A stretch of DNA of 64,000 nucleotides. It comes from Luteimicrobium sp049844995. GTDB taxonomy: Bacteria; Actinomycetota; Actinomycetes; Actinomycetales; Cellulomonadaceae. The notes beneath the pieces were generated by a model. The model worked only from the letters and a program-made list of their open reading frames with translations. It ran no database searches and was not told the DNA's origin. Both the position numbers and the translations under genes were made by a program. Location: positions 496,001 through 560,000 of the forward strand of contig NZ_JBNCMC010000001.1 of NCBI RefSeq assembly GCF_049844995.1, in the 5' to 3' direction. This document shows, piece after piece, positions 23,361-33,400 of this stretch; position 1 is the first letter of the stretch; each line of letters opens with the position of its first letter.

Positions 23361-24458
23361 CTACTGGCGGCGGAGCGTCCTGAAGGTCGGGCAGTCGAAC
23401 GGGTCCCGCGCGGCGAGGCCGACGCGGTTGAGGTACTTCACGACGGTCCCGTAGGACCGCAGCGTCGTCGTCTCCGTGTACGGCACGCCGACCCGGGCGC
23501 AGTGCTCGCGGACGATCTCCCGGGCCTTCGCGAGGTGCGGACGGGGCATGCTCGGGAACAGGTGGTGCTCGACCTGGTAGTTGAGGCCGCCGTAGATCTG
23601 CGTCAGGCCACGGTCGGAGACGATCCGTCCGCCCATGATGTTGCGCGACGTGAGGACCTGGCGCGACAGGAAGTCGAGCTTCGAGTCGTGGGGGATGATC
23701 GCCATGCCCTTGTGGTTCGGCGCGAACGACGCCCCCATGTACACGCCGAACACCGCGAGATGTACGCCGACGAACGCGGCGGCGATGCCGGGCGGCAGGA
23801 GCCAGAAGATCAGTCCGAGGTAGGCGGCGAGGCGCACGGAGATCGTGACGATCTCGCGGACCCAGCCCTCGCGGCGGTCGGTGACGAGGCTGCGGATCGA
23901 CGTGAGGTGCAGGTTCAGGCCCTCGAGCGTCAGGAGCGGGAAGAACAGCCAGCCCTGCCGGCGGGTCATCACGGCGCGCCAGCCCGTCTGCTTGGCGGCG
24001 TCCTCCTCGACGAACGAGATGGTGTCGAACGCGATGTCCGGGTCCTTGCCGACCTTGTTCGGGTTCGCGTGGTGGCGCGTGTGCTTGTTCATCCACCACG
24101 AGTACGAGATCCCGACGACGCCGTTGGCGAGCCACCGGCCGACCCGGTCGTTCACGGGGCCCGACGTGAAGATCTGGCGGTGCGACGCCTCGTGGCCGAG
24201 GAACGCGAACTGGGTGAGGACGACCCCGAGGACGCCCGCGAGCGCGAGCTGCCACCAGGTGTCCCCGAGCATGACGACACCCACGCCGATCGCGGCGAGC
24301 GCGGCGAGCAGGATCCCTGTGGTCGTGCCGTAGAACCCGAGCGTGCGGCGGAGCAGGCCTGCGTCGCGCACCGTCTTCAGGAGGGCGGCATACGTGCCGG
24401 TCGCGGCCTCGCGCGGCCCCGCCGACGGTGCCGGGGCGGTGGGGATGAGAACGGTCAC
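23361..24458 (-). CDS. Membrane fatty acid desaturase
   Basis: A 365-residue integral membrane di-iron desaturase. The three His boxes are present: GHEASH near 94, HTRHH near 130 and QVEHH near 300. The last, with Q in place of the first H, is typical of front-end and omega desaturases such as actinobacterial delta-9/delta-5 relatives. Hydrophobic helices surround the boxes. It starts with GTG at 24458. A -10-like TAGAGT on the minus strand lies at 24531-24536. It probably adjusts membrane fluidity by inserting double bonds into acyl chains. Confidence 0.92.
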   Translation of the reverse strand: MTVLIPTAPAPSAGPREAATGTYAALLKTVRDAGLLRRTLGFYGTTTGILLAALAAIGVGVVMLGDTWWQLALAGVLGVVLTQFAFLGHEASHRQIFTSGPVNDRVGRWLANGVVGISYSWWMNKHTRHHANPNKVGKDPDIAFDTISFVEEDAAKQTGWRAVMTRRQGWLFFPLLTLEGLNLHLTSIRSLVTDRREGWVREIVTISVRLAAYLGLIFWLLPPGIAAAFVGVHLAVFGVYMGASFAPNHKGMAIIPHDSKLDFLSRQVLTSRNIMGGRIVSDRGLTQIYGGLNYQVEHHLFPSMPRPHLAKAREIVREHCARVGVPYTETTTLRSYGTVVKYLNRVGLAARDPFDCPTFRTLRRQ

Positions 24459-24589
24459 GCTGCCTCGCAGGTGCTCGGGTCGACTTCCCAGCCTGGAGTT
24501 GAGCGGACGCTCGTGGTGCGGATCACAGACACTCTACGCGGCGGACCTGGACGGGGGCGGGAAGCCGGCGCGCGCCCGGCGATCGTCAC

Positions 24590-24671
24590 CGCGCGAACAC
24601 GGGATCCTCGCCCCGCGACCACGGGACCTCGGTCCGTCTGCTCGGGCAGACGGGCGGAGGTCCCGTGGTCG
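24590..24671. repeat. Nested palindromic element, family B-like copy 3
   Basis: The outer arms are perfect 15-mers (24616-24630 and 24657-24671, CGACCACGGGACCTC and its complement). The inner hairpin is CCGTCTGC-TCGG-GCAGACGG (24634-24653). A preceding GCGAACACGGGATCC echoes the CGAACACG motif of the elements at 4288 and 16098. It sits between the pgi 3' end and the divergent desaturase promoter, 40 bp beyond the pgi stop, so termination of pgi is a plausible role. Confidence 0.68.
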
Positions 24672-24710
24672 GCGAATGGGGGGGAGGCGCGGGTGGCGGG
24701 CGCCGCAGGG

Positions 24711-26471
24711 TCAGGACTCGCGGAGCTCGAGGTACTTCGCGATGAGCGCCTTCGTCGACGGGTCCTGCGCCTCGAGCGCTGCGGCGTCGCCGGAGACGGC
24801 GGGCGCGACCTCGAGCGCGAGCTTCTTGCCGAGCTCGACGCCCCACTGGTCGAACGAGTCGATGCCCCACACGGTGCCCTCGACGAAGGTGATGTGCTCG
24901 TAGAGCGCGATGAGCTGCCCGACGACGGACGGCGTGAGCGCGGGGGCGAGGATCGACGTCGTCGGCCGGTTCCCGGAGAACACGCGGGCCGGGACGATCG
25001 CCTCGGCCGTGCCCTCGGCGCGGACCTCGTCGGCGGTCTTGCCGAACGCGAGCGCCTTGGTCTGGGCGAAGAAGTTCGCGAGGAACAGGCTGTGGACGTC
25101 CGCGCCGGAAGCAGCGGACCCGCCGTCACTCTGCCCTGATCCCTCGTCCTTCAGCGGCCGGGCCGGGTTCGCGACGGCGATGAAGTCGGCCGGGATGAGC
25201 CGGGTCCCCTGGTGGATGAGCTGGTAGAACGCGTGCTGGCCGTTGGTCCCGGGCTCGCCCCAGAAGACCTCGCCGGTCTCGCTGGTGACCGGCGTGCCGT
25301 CCCACCGCACCGACTTGCCGTTCGACTCCATCGTGAGCTGCTGCAGGTACGCCGGGAAACGGTGCAGGTACTGCGCGTAAGGCAGCACGGCGTGCGTGTG
25401 CGCGTCGAGGAAGTTCGTGTACCAGACGTTGAGCAGGCCCATGAGGACGGGCACGTTCTGCTCGAGCGGCGTGGTGCGGACGTGCTCGTCGATCGCGTGG
25501 AAGCCCGCGAGGAACTCCTCGAACCGGTCCGGCCCGACGGCGATCGCGACGGACGTGCCGATCGCCGAGTCCACCGAGTAGCGGCCGCCGACCCAGTCCC
25601 AGAACCCGAACGCGTTGGCGGGGTCGATGCCGAACGCGGCGACCTTGTCGAGCGCGGTCGACACGGCGACGAAGTGCCTCCCGACGGCCGCGGTGCGTGC
25701 CTCGTCCGTGGCCTCGATGGCGCCGGCCGCGACCAGCCTCTCCCACAGCCACTGGCGGGCCAGACGCGCGTTGGTCAGCGTCTCGAGCGTGCCGAACGTC
25801 TTCGACGCGACGATGAAGAGCGTCGTCTCGGGGTCGAGGTCCGCCGTCTTCTCGTACACGTCCGACGGGTCGATGTTCGACACGAACCGCACCTCGAGGC
25901 CCGGCTGCACGTACGGCTTGAGCGCCTCGTAGACCATGACCGGCCCGAGGTCGGACCCGCCGATCCCGATGTTCACGACCGTCTCGACGCGCTTGCCGGT
26001 GACGCCCGTCCACTCGCCCGAGCGCACCTTGTCGGCGAAGTCGTAGACGCGGCCGAGGACCTCGTGGACGTCGTCGTCGACGTGCTGGCCGTCGACGACC
26101 AACGGCGTCGCGGCCTCGTCCTCGTCGAGCGCGGGGCGGCGCAGCGCCGTGTGCAGGACGGCGCGGTCCTCGGTGACGTTGATGTGGTCGCCGCGGAGCA
26201 TCGCGGCGTACCGGCCGGGCACGTCGACGTCGCGGGCGAGCGCCACGAGCTGGGCGAGGACGTCGTCGGTCACGAGGTTCTTCGACAGGTCGACCGTGAG
26301 GTCGGCCGCCTGGTGCGTGAGGCGCTCGGCGCGGCCCGGGTCGGCAGCGAACCAGCCGCGCAGGTCCGGGGCGAGGCCGTCACGGAGCCCCGTGAGCGCG
26401 GCCCACGACGGGGTCGCGGTGGCGTCGACGGGAACGGCGGGGGAGGCGGGCGCGGAGGAGTTCTCGGTCAC
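24711..26471 (-). CDS. pgi: Glucose-6-phosphate isomerase
   Basis: A 586-residue enzyme interconverting glucose 6-phosphate and fructose 6-phosphate. Visible family blocks are VVNIGIGGSDLGPVMVYEAL, VASKTFGTLETLTNARLAR, GFWDWVGGRYSVDSAIG and LQQLTMESNGKSV, plus the C-terminal SFDQWGVELGKKLA signature. It is slightly longer than the usual 545-555 residues because of an Ala/Ser/Pro-rich N-terminus and a Gly/Ser-rich insert (GSGQSDGGSAASGAD near 470). The GTG at 26471 is the first plausible start; the longer upstream frame is a shadow. Confidence 0.96.
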   Translation of the reverse strand: MTENSSAPASPAVPVDATATPSWAALTGLRDGLAPDLRGWFAADPGRAERLTHQAADLTVDLSKNLVTDDVLAQLVALARDVDVPGRYAAMLRGDHINVTEDRAVLHTALRRPALDEDEAATPLVVDGQHVDDDVHEVLGRVYDFADKVRSGEWTGVTGKRVETVVNIGIGGSDLGPVMVYEALKPYVQPGLEVRFVSNIDPSDVYEKTADLDPETTLFIVASKTFGTLETLTNARLARQWLWERLVAAGAIEATDEARTAAVGRHFVAVSTALDKVAAFGIDPANAFGFWDWVGGRYSVDSAIGTSVAIAVGPDRFEEFLAGFHAIDEHVRTTPLEQNVPVLMGLLNVWYTNFLDAHTHAVLPYAQYLHRFPAYLQQLTMESNGKSVRWDGTPVTSETGEVFWGEPGTNGQHAFYQLIHQGTRLIPADFIAVANPARPLKDEGSGQSDGGSAASGADVHSLFLANFFAQTKALAFGKTADEVRAEGTAEAIVPARVFSGNRPTTSILAPALTPSVVGQLIALYEHITFVEGTVWGIDSFDQWGVELGKKLALEVAPAVSGDAAALEAQDPSTKALIAKYLELRES

Positions 26472-26543
26472 GGTCCGACGATAGTCGCGCCGGGCTGCGC
26501 TCGCCCCGGCGCGACCGCCTCGTGGGCGCGCTACCACGCGGCG

Positions 26544-26549
26544 TAAAGT
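26544..26549 (+). promoter_or_regulatory. -10 box TAAAGT of a leaderless promoter
   Basis: TAAAGT ends 6 nt before the GTG at 26556, and there is no ribosome binding site. The transcript of the glycosidase-like gene is probably leaderless. Confidence 0.5.
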
Positions 26550-26555
26550 GCGCGG

Positions 26556-27920
26556 GTGGCCGGAAGACGTCGAGCGGGTGAACGACGGTGGTGGCGCCGC
26601 GAGCTCGCGCTCGTCGTCGGCGCCGGTCTGGTCGTGACGCTGGGCGTCGCGGGGACGAACCACCTGGGCCGCACGCCCTACAGCGACAAGCCGCTCTATC
26701 TCGCGACGATGGCGCGCGACGCCGACGGGAACCTCGTCCGGGTCGACGTGGACGGCGACGCGGACGACCTCAGCCTCCTGCCCGGCACGCGCGCCGTCGC
26801 CGGGGCCACGGCGGAGGCCGCCGCCCAGCGCGCCTGGCTCGCCGACGGCAGCGTCCCGGCGACGGGCACGCGTTGGGAGGGCATGGCCCGCGACGCCCTC
26901 CTCGACCTGCGCACCATGACCTTCGACGACGGCGCCGTCCTCGCCGCCGGATCCGGCCCCTGGCGTTACGCCTGGCCGCGCGACGGCGCGTTCGTCGCCG
27001 TCGCGTACGCGCGCACGGGCCACCTCGACGACGCCCGCCGCGTCCTGGCCTTCTACCAACGGGCGCAGGCCGCCGACGGAACCGTCGAGGCCCGCTACCT
27101 GCCCGACGGCAGCGGCCCGCCGGACGACCGCACCCCGCAGACCGACGGCATCGGCTGGCTGCTGTGGGCGCTGGGCGAGACCGTCGACGCGACGCCCGCC
27201 GCCGAACGTGCCGCCGTCCTCGCCCAGTTCGAGCCTCTCCTGGACCGCGGTGCGAACGCCGCCGTCCGCGCCCTCGGGCCGACGGGCCTGCCCGGGCCGT
27301 CGCCCGACTACTGGGAGAAGCGCGAGGACACCGTCACGCTCGGGACGGCCGCGCCGCTCCTCGCTGGGCTCCGGGCCGCCGCCCACCTGTACGGCCTGCT
27401 CGACGACGACGGGGGTGCGACCGCCGCCGGGTCGGCCGCCCGTCGGCTGGACGCTGCGATCGAGGCCGGGTTCGCGCCGTCGTACGGGCGGTACCCGGGC
27501 AGCAGTGGGCGCGACGCGGCCGTCGCGTTCCTCCTGCCGCCGTTCGTGCCGGCGAGCGACGCGGTCGCCGCGGACTACGGCGGCGTCGACACCGACGACG
27601 CGGCCGTGCGCGCGGCGCTGCACGCGGCCGCCGGGCAGATGGCACGGCCGGGCGGGGGGCTCGCACCCGGCGCACACTGGACCCAGGACGGGGTCAGCTG
27701 GACCCCGGAGACCGCGCTCGTCGCGCTCGGCGCGGCGTCCGGTGACGGCGCCGACCGGGCGCTCGCGACGCGGCTGCTCGACTGGCTCGACGACCATCGC
27801 ACCGTCACGGGTTCCTTCCCCGAGAAGGTCCTGCACGACGGCAGCCCCGCGGGCACCGCGCCGCTCGTCTGGACGAGCGCGACGGTCCTGCTCGCCCTCG
27901 CCACGCTCGACGCCCGCTGA
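26556..27920 (+). CDS. GH15-like glycosidase, membrane-anchored
   Basis: A protein of 454 residues. A basic N-terminus and one hydrophobic helix (about 15-33) anchor it outside the cell. The rest is a six-hairpin (alpha/alpha)6 barrel like glucoamylase family GH15. GPWRYAWPRDGAFVAVAYA is the substrate-site block, QTDGIGWLLWAL the second, and PDYWEKREDTVTLGTAA holds the likely catalytic Glu. A second Glu in TGSFPEKVLHDG fits the catalytic base region. There is no starch-binding domain. Activity on an alpha-glucan or glucoside is likely, but the exact substrate is unknown. It is divergent from pgi. Confidence 0.83.
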   Translation: MAGRRRAGERRWWRRELALVVGAGLVVTLGVAGTNHLGRTPYSDKPLYLATMARDADGNLVRVDVDGDADDLSLLPGTRAVAGATAEAAAQRAWLADGSVPATGTRWEGMARDALLDLRTMTFDDGAVLAAGSGPWRYAWPRDGAFVAVAYARTGHLDDARRVLAFYQRAQAADGTVEARYLPDGSGPPDDRTPQTDGIGWLLWALGETVDATPAAERAAVLAQFEPLLDRGANAAVRALGPTGLPGPSPDYWEKREDTVTLGTAAPLLAGLRAAAHLYGLLDDDGGATAAGSAARRLDAAIEAGFAPSYGRYPGSSGRDAAVAFLLPPFVPASDAVAADYGGVDTDDAAVRAALHAAAGQMARPGGGLAPGAHWTQDGVSWTPETALVALGAASGDGADRALATRLLDWLDDHRTVTGSFPEKVLHDGSPAGTAPLVWTSATVLLALATLDAR

Positions 27921-27934
27921 CCCGAGCGACCCTG

Positions 27935-27968
27935 CGCCGACGTAGCGCAAAGGCGCTACCTCGCGGCG
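27935..27968. repeat. Palindromic element, family A short copy
   Basis: GTAGCGC-AAAG-GCGCTAC flanked by CGCCG on the left and CGGCG on the right. It lies between the convergent glycosidase and VOC genes. Its GGTAGCGCC-type core is shared with the two large elements at 53704 and 54902. It is probably a degenerate or minimal member, and it sits where a bidirectional terminator is expected. Confidence 0.55.
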
Positions 27969-27984
27969 GTCCGCCGGGCGGCGG

Positions 27985-28755
27985 TCAGCTGCCGACGTTC
28001 GGGCCGAGCACGGAGAACTCGGTGCCGCGCGGGTCCTTGACGTTGACCAGCCGGCCGTACGGGGTGTCCTCCGGCCCGCGGACGACGGTCCCGCCCAGCT
28101 CGGCGATCGTCGCGGCGGTGGCGTCGGCGTCGTCGGTGGCGAAGTAGGTGAGCCAGTACGACGGGCCGGTCATGCCCGAGCGCGGGTCGTCCATGATCCC
28201 GGCGAACTGCTGCTCGCCGACCTGGTCGACGGCGTAGCGGAACTGCGGCTCGTCACTCATGAGCTGCGTGGTCCAGCCGAGCGCACCGTAGAACGGGAGC
28301 ACGGCGTCGAACCCCTGGGTGTGGAGCTCGTGCCAGCCGGGCGCGCCGTGCTCGGCGACGACCGCGAACCCGTCGTGCGTCCCCGGCTGCCACAGCGCGA
28401 ACGCGGCCCCCGCCGGGTCGACGACGACGGCCTGCTTGCCGAGGCCCATGACGTCGAGCGGCTCGAGGAGCACCGTGCCGCCGGCGCCGCGGGCGGCGTC
28501 GGTCGCCGCCGCGACGTCGGGCGCGTGCAGGTGCACGGTCCACGCGAGCGGCTGCTCGGGCGACATGCGCGGCATCACGCCGGCGACGGGCTTGCCGTCG
28601 AGCGAGAACGTGCCGTAGTTGCCGTACTCCTCGCCGTGGCCCTCGTGGGTCCAGCCGAACAGGCCGGCGTAGAAGGCCACCGTCGCGTCGAGGTCGTCGG
28701 TGGTGAGGTCGTTCCAGATCGGGGCGCCCGCGGGCACCTCTCCACGTGCAGGCAT
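27985..28755 (-). CDS. VOC family protein (two glyoxalase-like domains)
   Basis: A 256-residue protein with two vicinal-oxygen-chelate domains. Domain 1 (about 10-125) starts with PIWNDLTTDDLDATVAFY and ends in DPAGAAFALWQPG. Domain 2 (about 138-255) begins with WHELHTQGFDAVLPFYGALG and ends in VKDPRGTEFSVLGP. This is the CFP-30B/27 kDa antigen-like layout common in actinobacteria. Metal ligands are not complete enough to claim glyoxalase activity. AGGAG lies before the ATG at 28755. Confidence 0.87.
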   Translation of the reverse strand: MPARGEVPAGAPIWNDLTTDDLDATVAFYAGLFGWTHEGHGEEYGNYGTFSLDGKPVAGVMPRMSPEQPLAWTVHLHAPDVAAATDAARGAGGTVLLEPLDVMGLGKQAVVVDPAGAAFALWQPGTHDGFAVVAEHGAPGWHELHTQGFDAVLPFYGALGWTTQLMSDEPQFRYAVDQVGEQQFAGIMDDPRSGMTGPSYWLTYFATDDADATAATIAELGGTVVRGPEDTPYGRLVNVKDPRGTEFSVLGPNVGS

Positions 28756-28863
28756 GGCTTCTCCTGATAGGTGTCGACGGGGTGGTGCCTGTACCGACTC
28801 TGCCCCCCTGTGGAAGTCATCGCGCGGCGGTGCCACGCTCGGAGGGACCCTGGAGGTGCACCG

Positions 28864-29313
28864 ATGGCGAGCCCTACTACACCGCCGCCGACGTCGACCC
28901 CGGCACCGCGGATCCGGCAGGTCGTCCTCGACACGACCGACGCCCGGCGGCTGGCCGAGTTCTACCGGCAGTTCTTCGACCTCGTGTATCGGCGCGGCGA
29001 CGAGCCGCCGCCGCCCGGCGAGCCCGACCCGAACGGGTCCGACTGGCTGGTGCTGCGCCGGCCGGGCGAGGACTTCGGGGTCGCGTTCCAGCAGGTCGCG
29101 ACGCTCCCGCGCTCGACGTGGCCGGACGCCGCCGTGCCGCAGCAGCTCCACCTCGACACGACGGTGCCCGACGTCGCCGCGCTCGACGTGCAGCACGAGC
29201 GGGCGCTCGCGCTCGGCGCGACGCTGCTCCTCGACCGCACCGACGACCCGGACGAGCCGCTCCGCGTGTACGCCGACCCGGACGGGCACCCGTTCTGCGT
29301 GTTCGTGGGGTGA
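28864..29313 (+). CDS. VOC family protein
   Basis: A 149-residue single-unit VOC protein. It starts with IRQVVLDTTDARRLAEFY at about 16-33, continues with the strand block QQLHLDTTVPDVAALD, and closes with RVYADPDGHPFCVF, all typical of glyoxalase-like proteins of this class. The ATG at 28864 has GGAGG seven bases upstream; a longer open frame from 28771 lacks coding character. It is divergent from the double-VOC gene at 28755. Its function is unknown. Confidence 0.86.
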   Translation: MASPTTPPPTSTPAPRIRQVVLDTTDARRLAEFYRQFFDLVYRRGDEPPPPGEPDPNGSDWLVLRRPGEDFGVAFQQVATLPRSTWPDAAVPQQLHLDTTVPDVAALDVQHERALALGATLLLDRTDDPDEPLRVYADPDGHPFCVFVG

Positions 29314-29364
29314 CGGTTCGGGGCGGGTGCGCCGCGGGGCGCGGAACGCCGCGTCGCCGTCCCG

Positions 29365-29370
29365 TACGTT
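29365..29370 (+). promoter_or_regulatory. -10 box TACGTT of a leaderless promoter
   Basis: TACGTT ends 7 nt before the ATG at 29378, with no ribosome binding site between. It supports the internal start of the phosphotransferase gene. Confidence 0.45.
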
Positions 29371-29377
29371 GCACGAC

Positions 29378-30307
29378 ATGACGGACATCGACACCGAGGT
29401 CACCGAGGCGCTCGTCCGAGAGCTGCTGCGGGAGCAGCATCCCGACCTGGCGGGGCTGCCGCTGCGCGAGGTCGACGGCGGCTGGGGCAACCAGATGTGG
29501 CGGCTCGGCGACGAGCTGGCCGTGCGGGTACAGCGCATGGACACCGCCCCGGACCACCAGCTCAAGGAACGCCGGTGGCTGCCGCAGCTCGCGCCGCGCC
29601 TGCCGCTGCCGATCCCCGTCCCGGTGCGCAGCGGCGCGCCCTCCGAGCGCTTCCCCAAGATCTGGACCGTCATGACCTGGGTGCCGGGCCGGCCGCTGGA
29701 CCGCGGATCGATCACCCGCGGCGACCACGCCGCCGACGCGCTGGCGGCGTTCCTCCGGGCGCTGCACGTCGAGGCGCCCGCCGACGCCCCGACGGCGACG
29801 GGCCGCGGCGCCCACCCCCGGGACTGCACCGACGGGTTCGAGCACTTCCTCGGCTCCCTCGACGCGGCCACGATCGGCCCCGACACGGACGCCGTCCGTG
29901 CCGTGTGGGACGACGCCGTCGCCGCACCCGCCTGGGAGGGCCCGGCGGTGTGGGTGCACGGCGACCTGCACCCCGCGAACGTCGTGGTCGCGGACGGCAC
30001 GCTCGCGGGCGTGGTCGACTTCGGCGACCTGTCCGTCGGCGACCCGGCGTGGGACCTCGCGGCCGCCTGGGTGCTGCTGCCGGCGGGCGGGTGCGCCCGC
30101 TTCTTCGCCGCGTACGGGACGGACGACGCGACGGTCCGCCGGGCCCGCGGGCTGGCCGCGATGAAGAGCCTCTTCCTGCTGCTCATGGGCCAGAACGGCG
30201 ACCGCGGACTGCCCGGCGGGAAGCCGGCGTGGGGTCCCGCAGGTCGGGCGGCGCTCGACCGGGTCCTGGGCGCCGCGCCTCACGACGTCGGGTACGCCGC
30301 GCGCTGA
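29378..30307 (+). CDS. Aminoglycoside phosphotransferase family protein (APH)
   Basis: A 309-residue kinase-like protein. The nucleotide region GGWGNQMWRLGDELAVRVQR is at about 33-52. The catalytic loop VWVHGDLHPANVVV is at about 191-204, and the metal-binding VVDFGDLSVGDPAWDLA follows. These are the APH/choline-kinase catalytic features, used to phosphorylate a hydroxyl of a small molecule. Many such genes in actinobacteria are not resistance genes, and nothing nearby indicates the substrate. Confidence 0.88.
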   Translation: MTDIDTEVTEALVRELLREQHPDLAGLPLREVDGGWGNQMWRLGDELAVRVQRMDTAPDHQLKERRWLPQLAPRLPLPIPVPVRSGAPSERFPKIWTVMTWVPGRPLDRGSITRGDHAADALAAFLRALHVEAPADAPTATGRGAHPRDCTDGFEHFLGSLDAATIGPDTDAVRAVWDDAVAAPAWEGPAVWVHGDLHPANVVVADGTLAGVVDFGDLSVGDPAWDLAAAWVLLPAGGCARFFAAYGTDDATVRRARGLAAMKSLFLLLMGQNGDRGLPGGKPAWGPAGRAALDRVLGAAPHDVGYAAR

Positions 30308-30423
30308 CGCATTGTCGCCACGGCGGACATCCGCCACGCCGGAGCCGTGGACATGCGTCTGACCTGCTGTTTCTCTCGGAGGGTCGATGTCACGCCGTCG
30401 ACCCGTCGAGAGGACCAGCCCTC

Positions 30424-33400
30424 ATGTCGCCATCCCGTAGATCCCGTCTCGGCAGCGTGCCGTCCGCCACCCTGCGGCGGGCGGGCATCGCCACGCTCGC
30501 GCTCGGAACGGTGCTCGGCGTCGCCGCGCCGACGTACGCCGCCGGGCTGGACGAGCCCCCCGGCCTCGCCGCCCACCGGCAGGCCACCGAGACGCCCGCG
30601 CCGGACGGCGACGCCGACGGGCCCGTGTTCACGCAGCGCAGCGACGGCACGGCTGCGCTCGCCGACAAGCTGGGCCAGCCCGACCTGACCGAGCTGCGCA
30701 AGGCCGAGGTGAAGGATCAGGCCAGGGTCACGGTGCTGGTGGCGACCAAGACGGGCGACACCCACGCGGTCGCCGATGCCGTCGACGCCGTCGGCGGGGT
30801 GGTCGGCCGGAGCGAGGACAAGCTGGGCTACGTGCGGGCGACGGTGGCCCCGGACGACGTCGCCGAGCTGGCCGACCGGGACGACGTGCTCGCGATCGAC
30901 CTCGACCGCACCTTCGACGTCCCGGACACGAGTGTCTCGGCGACCCCGACCGGAAAGGCCGCCGTCGCGGCTCCGGGCGCGAGCACCCCCGCCGACAATC
31001 CCTACCTCCCCGTCGGCGAGACCGGCGCGACCGACTTCACCGCGAAGCACCCGACCTGGGACGGGCGCGGCGTGACCGTGGGCATCCTCGACACCGGCGT
31101 CGACCTCTCCCAGCCGGCGCTCCAGCGGACCACGACCGGTCAGCCCAAGATCGCCGACTGGTTCACCGCGACCGACCCCGTCGTCGACAACGACGCCAGC
31201 TGGGCCCGCGTGCAGAACTTCGTCACGGGGCCGACCTTCACGTCCGGCGGGATCACGTGGACCGCGCCGAACGGCCGGTACGGGCTCGTCATCCTCAACG
31301 AGGCGTCGTTCAAGGGCGAGCTGGGGGGCGACCTCAACCGCGACGGCGACACCACCGACCGGATCGGCGTGCTCTACGACCCGGAGACCCACGACATCCG
31401 GGTCGACGCGAACCTGGACTTCGACTTCACCGACGATCCCGTGATGCGGCCCTACGACGAGGGTCACCAGGTCGGGTATCTCGGCACCGACGACCCGGCC
31501 ACGGACGTCGCCGAGCGGCTGCCGTTCACCGTCGACTACCGCGAGGACGTCGACCTCTCGCCGCTCGGCGGGGTCAACGTCGGCAAGACCGCGGACTACG
31601 TGAACCTCGGGGTGGTCAGCGGTGCGCACGGCACCCACGTGGCGGGGATCGTCGCGGGCAACGGGGTCCTCGGCGGCAGCATGCGCGGCGCCGCACCCGG
31701 CGCGCAGATCGTCTCCGCCCGGGCCTGCACGTTCTCCGGAGGCTGCACGACGGTGGCGCTGACCGAGGGCATGATCGACCTGGTCACCGAGCACCACGTC
31801 GACGTGGTGAACCTGTCCGTGGGCGGGCTGACCGCGCTCAACGACGGTTCCGACGCGATCGCGCAGCTCTACGACCGGCTGATCGACCAGTACGGCGTCC
31901 AGATCGTCGTCTCGGCCGGCAACGACGGCGCCGGCGTCAACACGGTGTCGCCCCCGTCGACGTCCGCCTCCGCGATCAGCGTCGCCGCCTCGGTCAGCAA
32001 GCAGACCTGGCGGGCCGACTACGGCGCCGACGTGAAGGCCGCGCAGGGCATGTTCCCGTTCTCCGCGCGCGGACCCGGCGAGGACGGCGGCGGAAAGCCG
32101 GACCTCGCCGCTCCCGGCGCCGCGGTGTCCACGGTCCCGAGCTGGATGCCTGGCGCCGGCGTCGCCCAGACCGGCTACTCCCTGCCTGCCGGGTACCAGC
32201 TGATGAACGGCACCTCGATGGCGGCCCCGGAGGTCACCGGCGACGCCGCGCTCCTCCTCTCCGCAGCCTCCGCGGACCGCACCGAGGTGACCGCCCGGGG
32301 GCTGAAGACCGCGTTGACCGACGGCGCGCGGCCGATCCACGGCGTGCCCACGGCCGCGCAGGGCAGCGGCCTCGCGGACGTGACCGCGGCGTGGAAGGTG
32401 CTGTCCAAGGGTGTCGGGACGGGGACCTACGACGTCGCCGCACCGGTCTGCACCTCGCTCTCGTCCCTGCTCACCACCCCGAACACCGGCACCGGGGTCT
32501 ACAACCGCTGCCTGCCCGGCGAGGGTGGTCAGCAGGTCGGCGCCACGAAGACGTACGACGTCGCCGTGGCCCGCACCGACGGCGGCGCGACCCGCCGCCA
32601 CAAGCTGAGCTGGGTCGGCAACGACGGCACGTTCGCCGCGCCGAAGAGCGTCGACATCGGGACGGGCAAGGTCGAGGTCCCGGTGACCGCGCGGCCCGCC
32701 ACGGCCGGTCTGCACTCAGCGATCCTGCAGGTCGACGACCCGTCGACCCACGGCACCGACCTGCTGATCCCGGTCACCATCGTCGTGCCGCGCGCCGCGG
32801 CGGCGCCGACCCGGACCGTCGTCGAGTCCGGGTTGGTCGCCCGCTCGACCAGCCGGTCGTTCTTCGTCTCGGTGCCCGAGGGCGTCGCCAACCTCCAGCT
32901 CAACCTGTCCCGCTTCGGCAGGGGTGACGTCCGGGTCATCGCCTTCGACCCCAGCGGGATGCCGCGCAACGACACCTCGGCGAGCGCCTGCTTCACCGTG
33001 TCCGACCCGGGCAGCTGCAACCCGACCGACCGGGCCTACCTCGACCCGGAGCCGGGCGTCTGGGAGTTCCAGGTCGAGGCCCGGCGGACGAGCGTCTCCG
33101 CGGACAACCCGTTCCGGGCGTCCGTCGCGCTGCAGGGGGTCGCGGTCGGCTCGGCGACCACGACGATCGACGAGCTCGCCGTGCACCAGAGCCAGGGCGT
33201 GGACATGACCGCCACCAACGACTGGGGCACCACGGACGTGCATGCCGAGCAGGGCGCCGTCGGCCGGGTCCGGGACCAGGTGGGCGAGGTGGCGGAGGGC
33301 GCGACCGACGAGGCCGGGGTCTACGTCCCGCGGGACGTGACCGAGGTCGACATGAGCTTCACGCCGCGGGACGCGGATGCCGATCTCGAGGTCTACGTCT

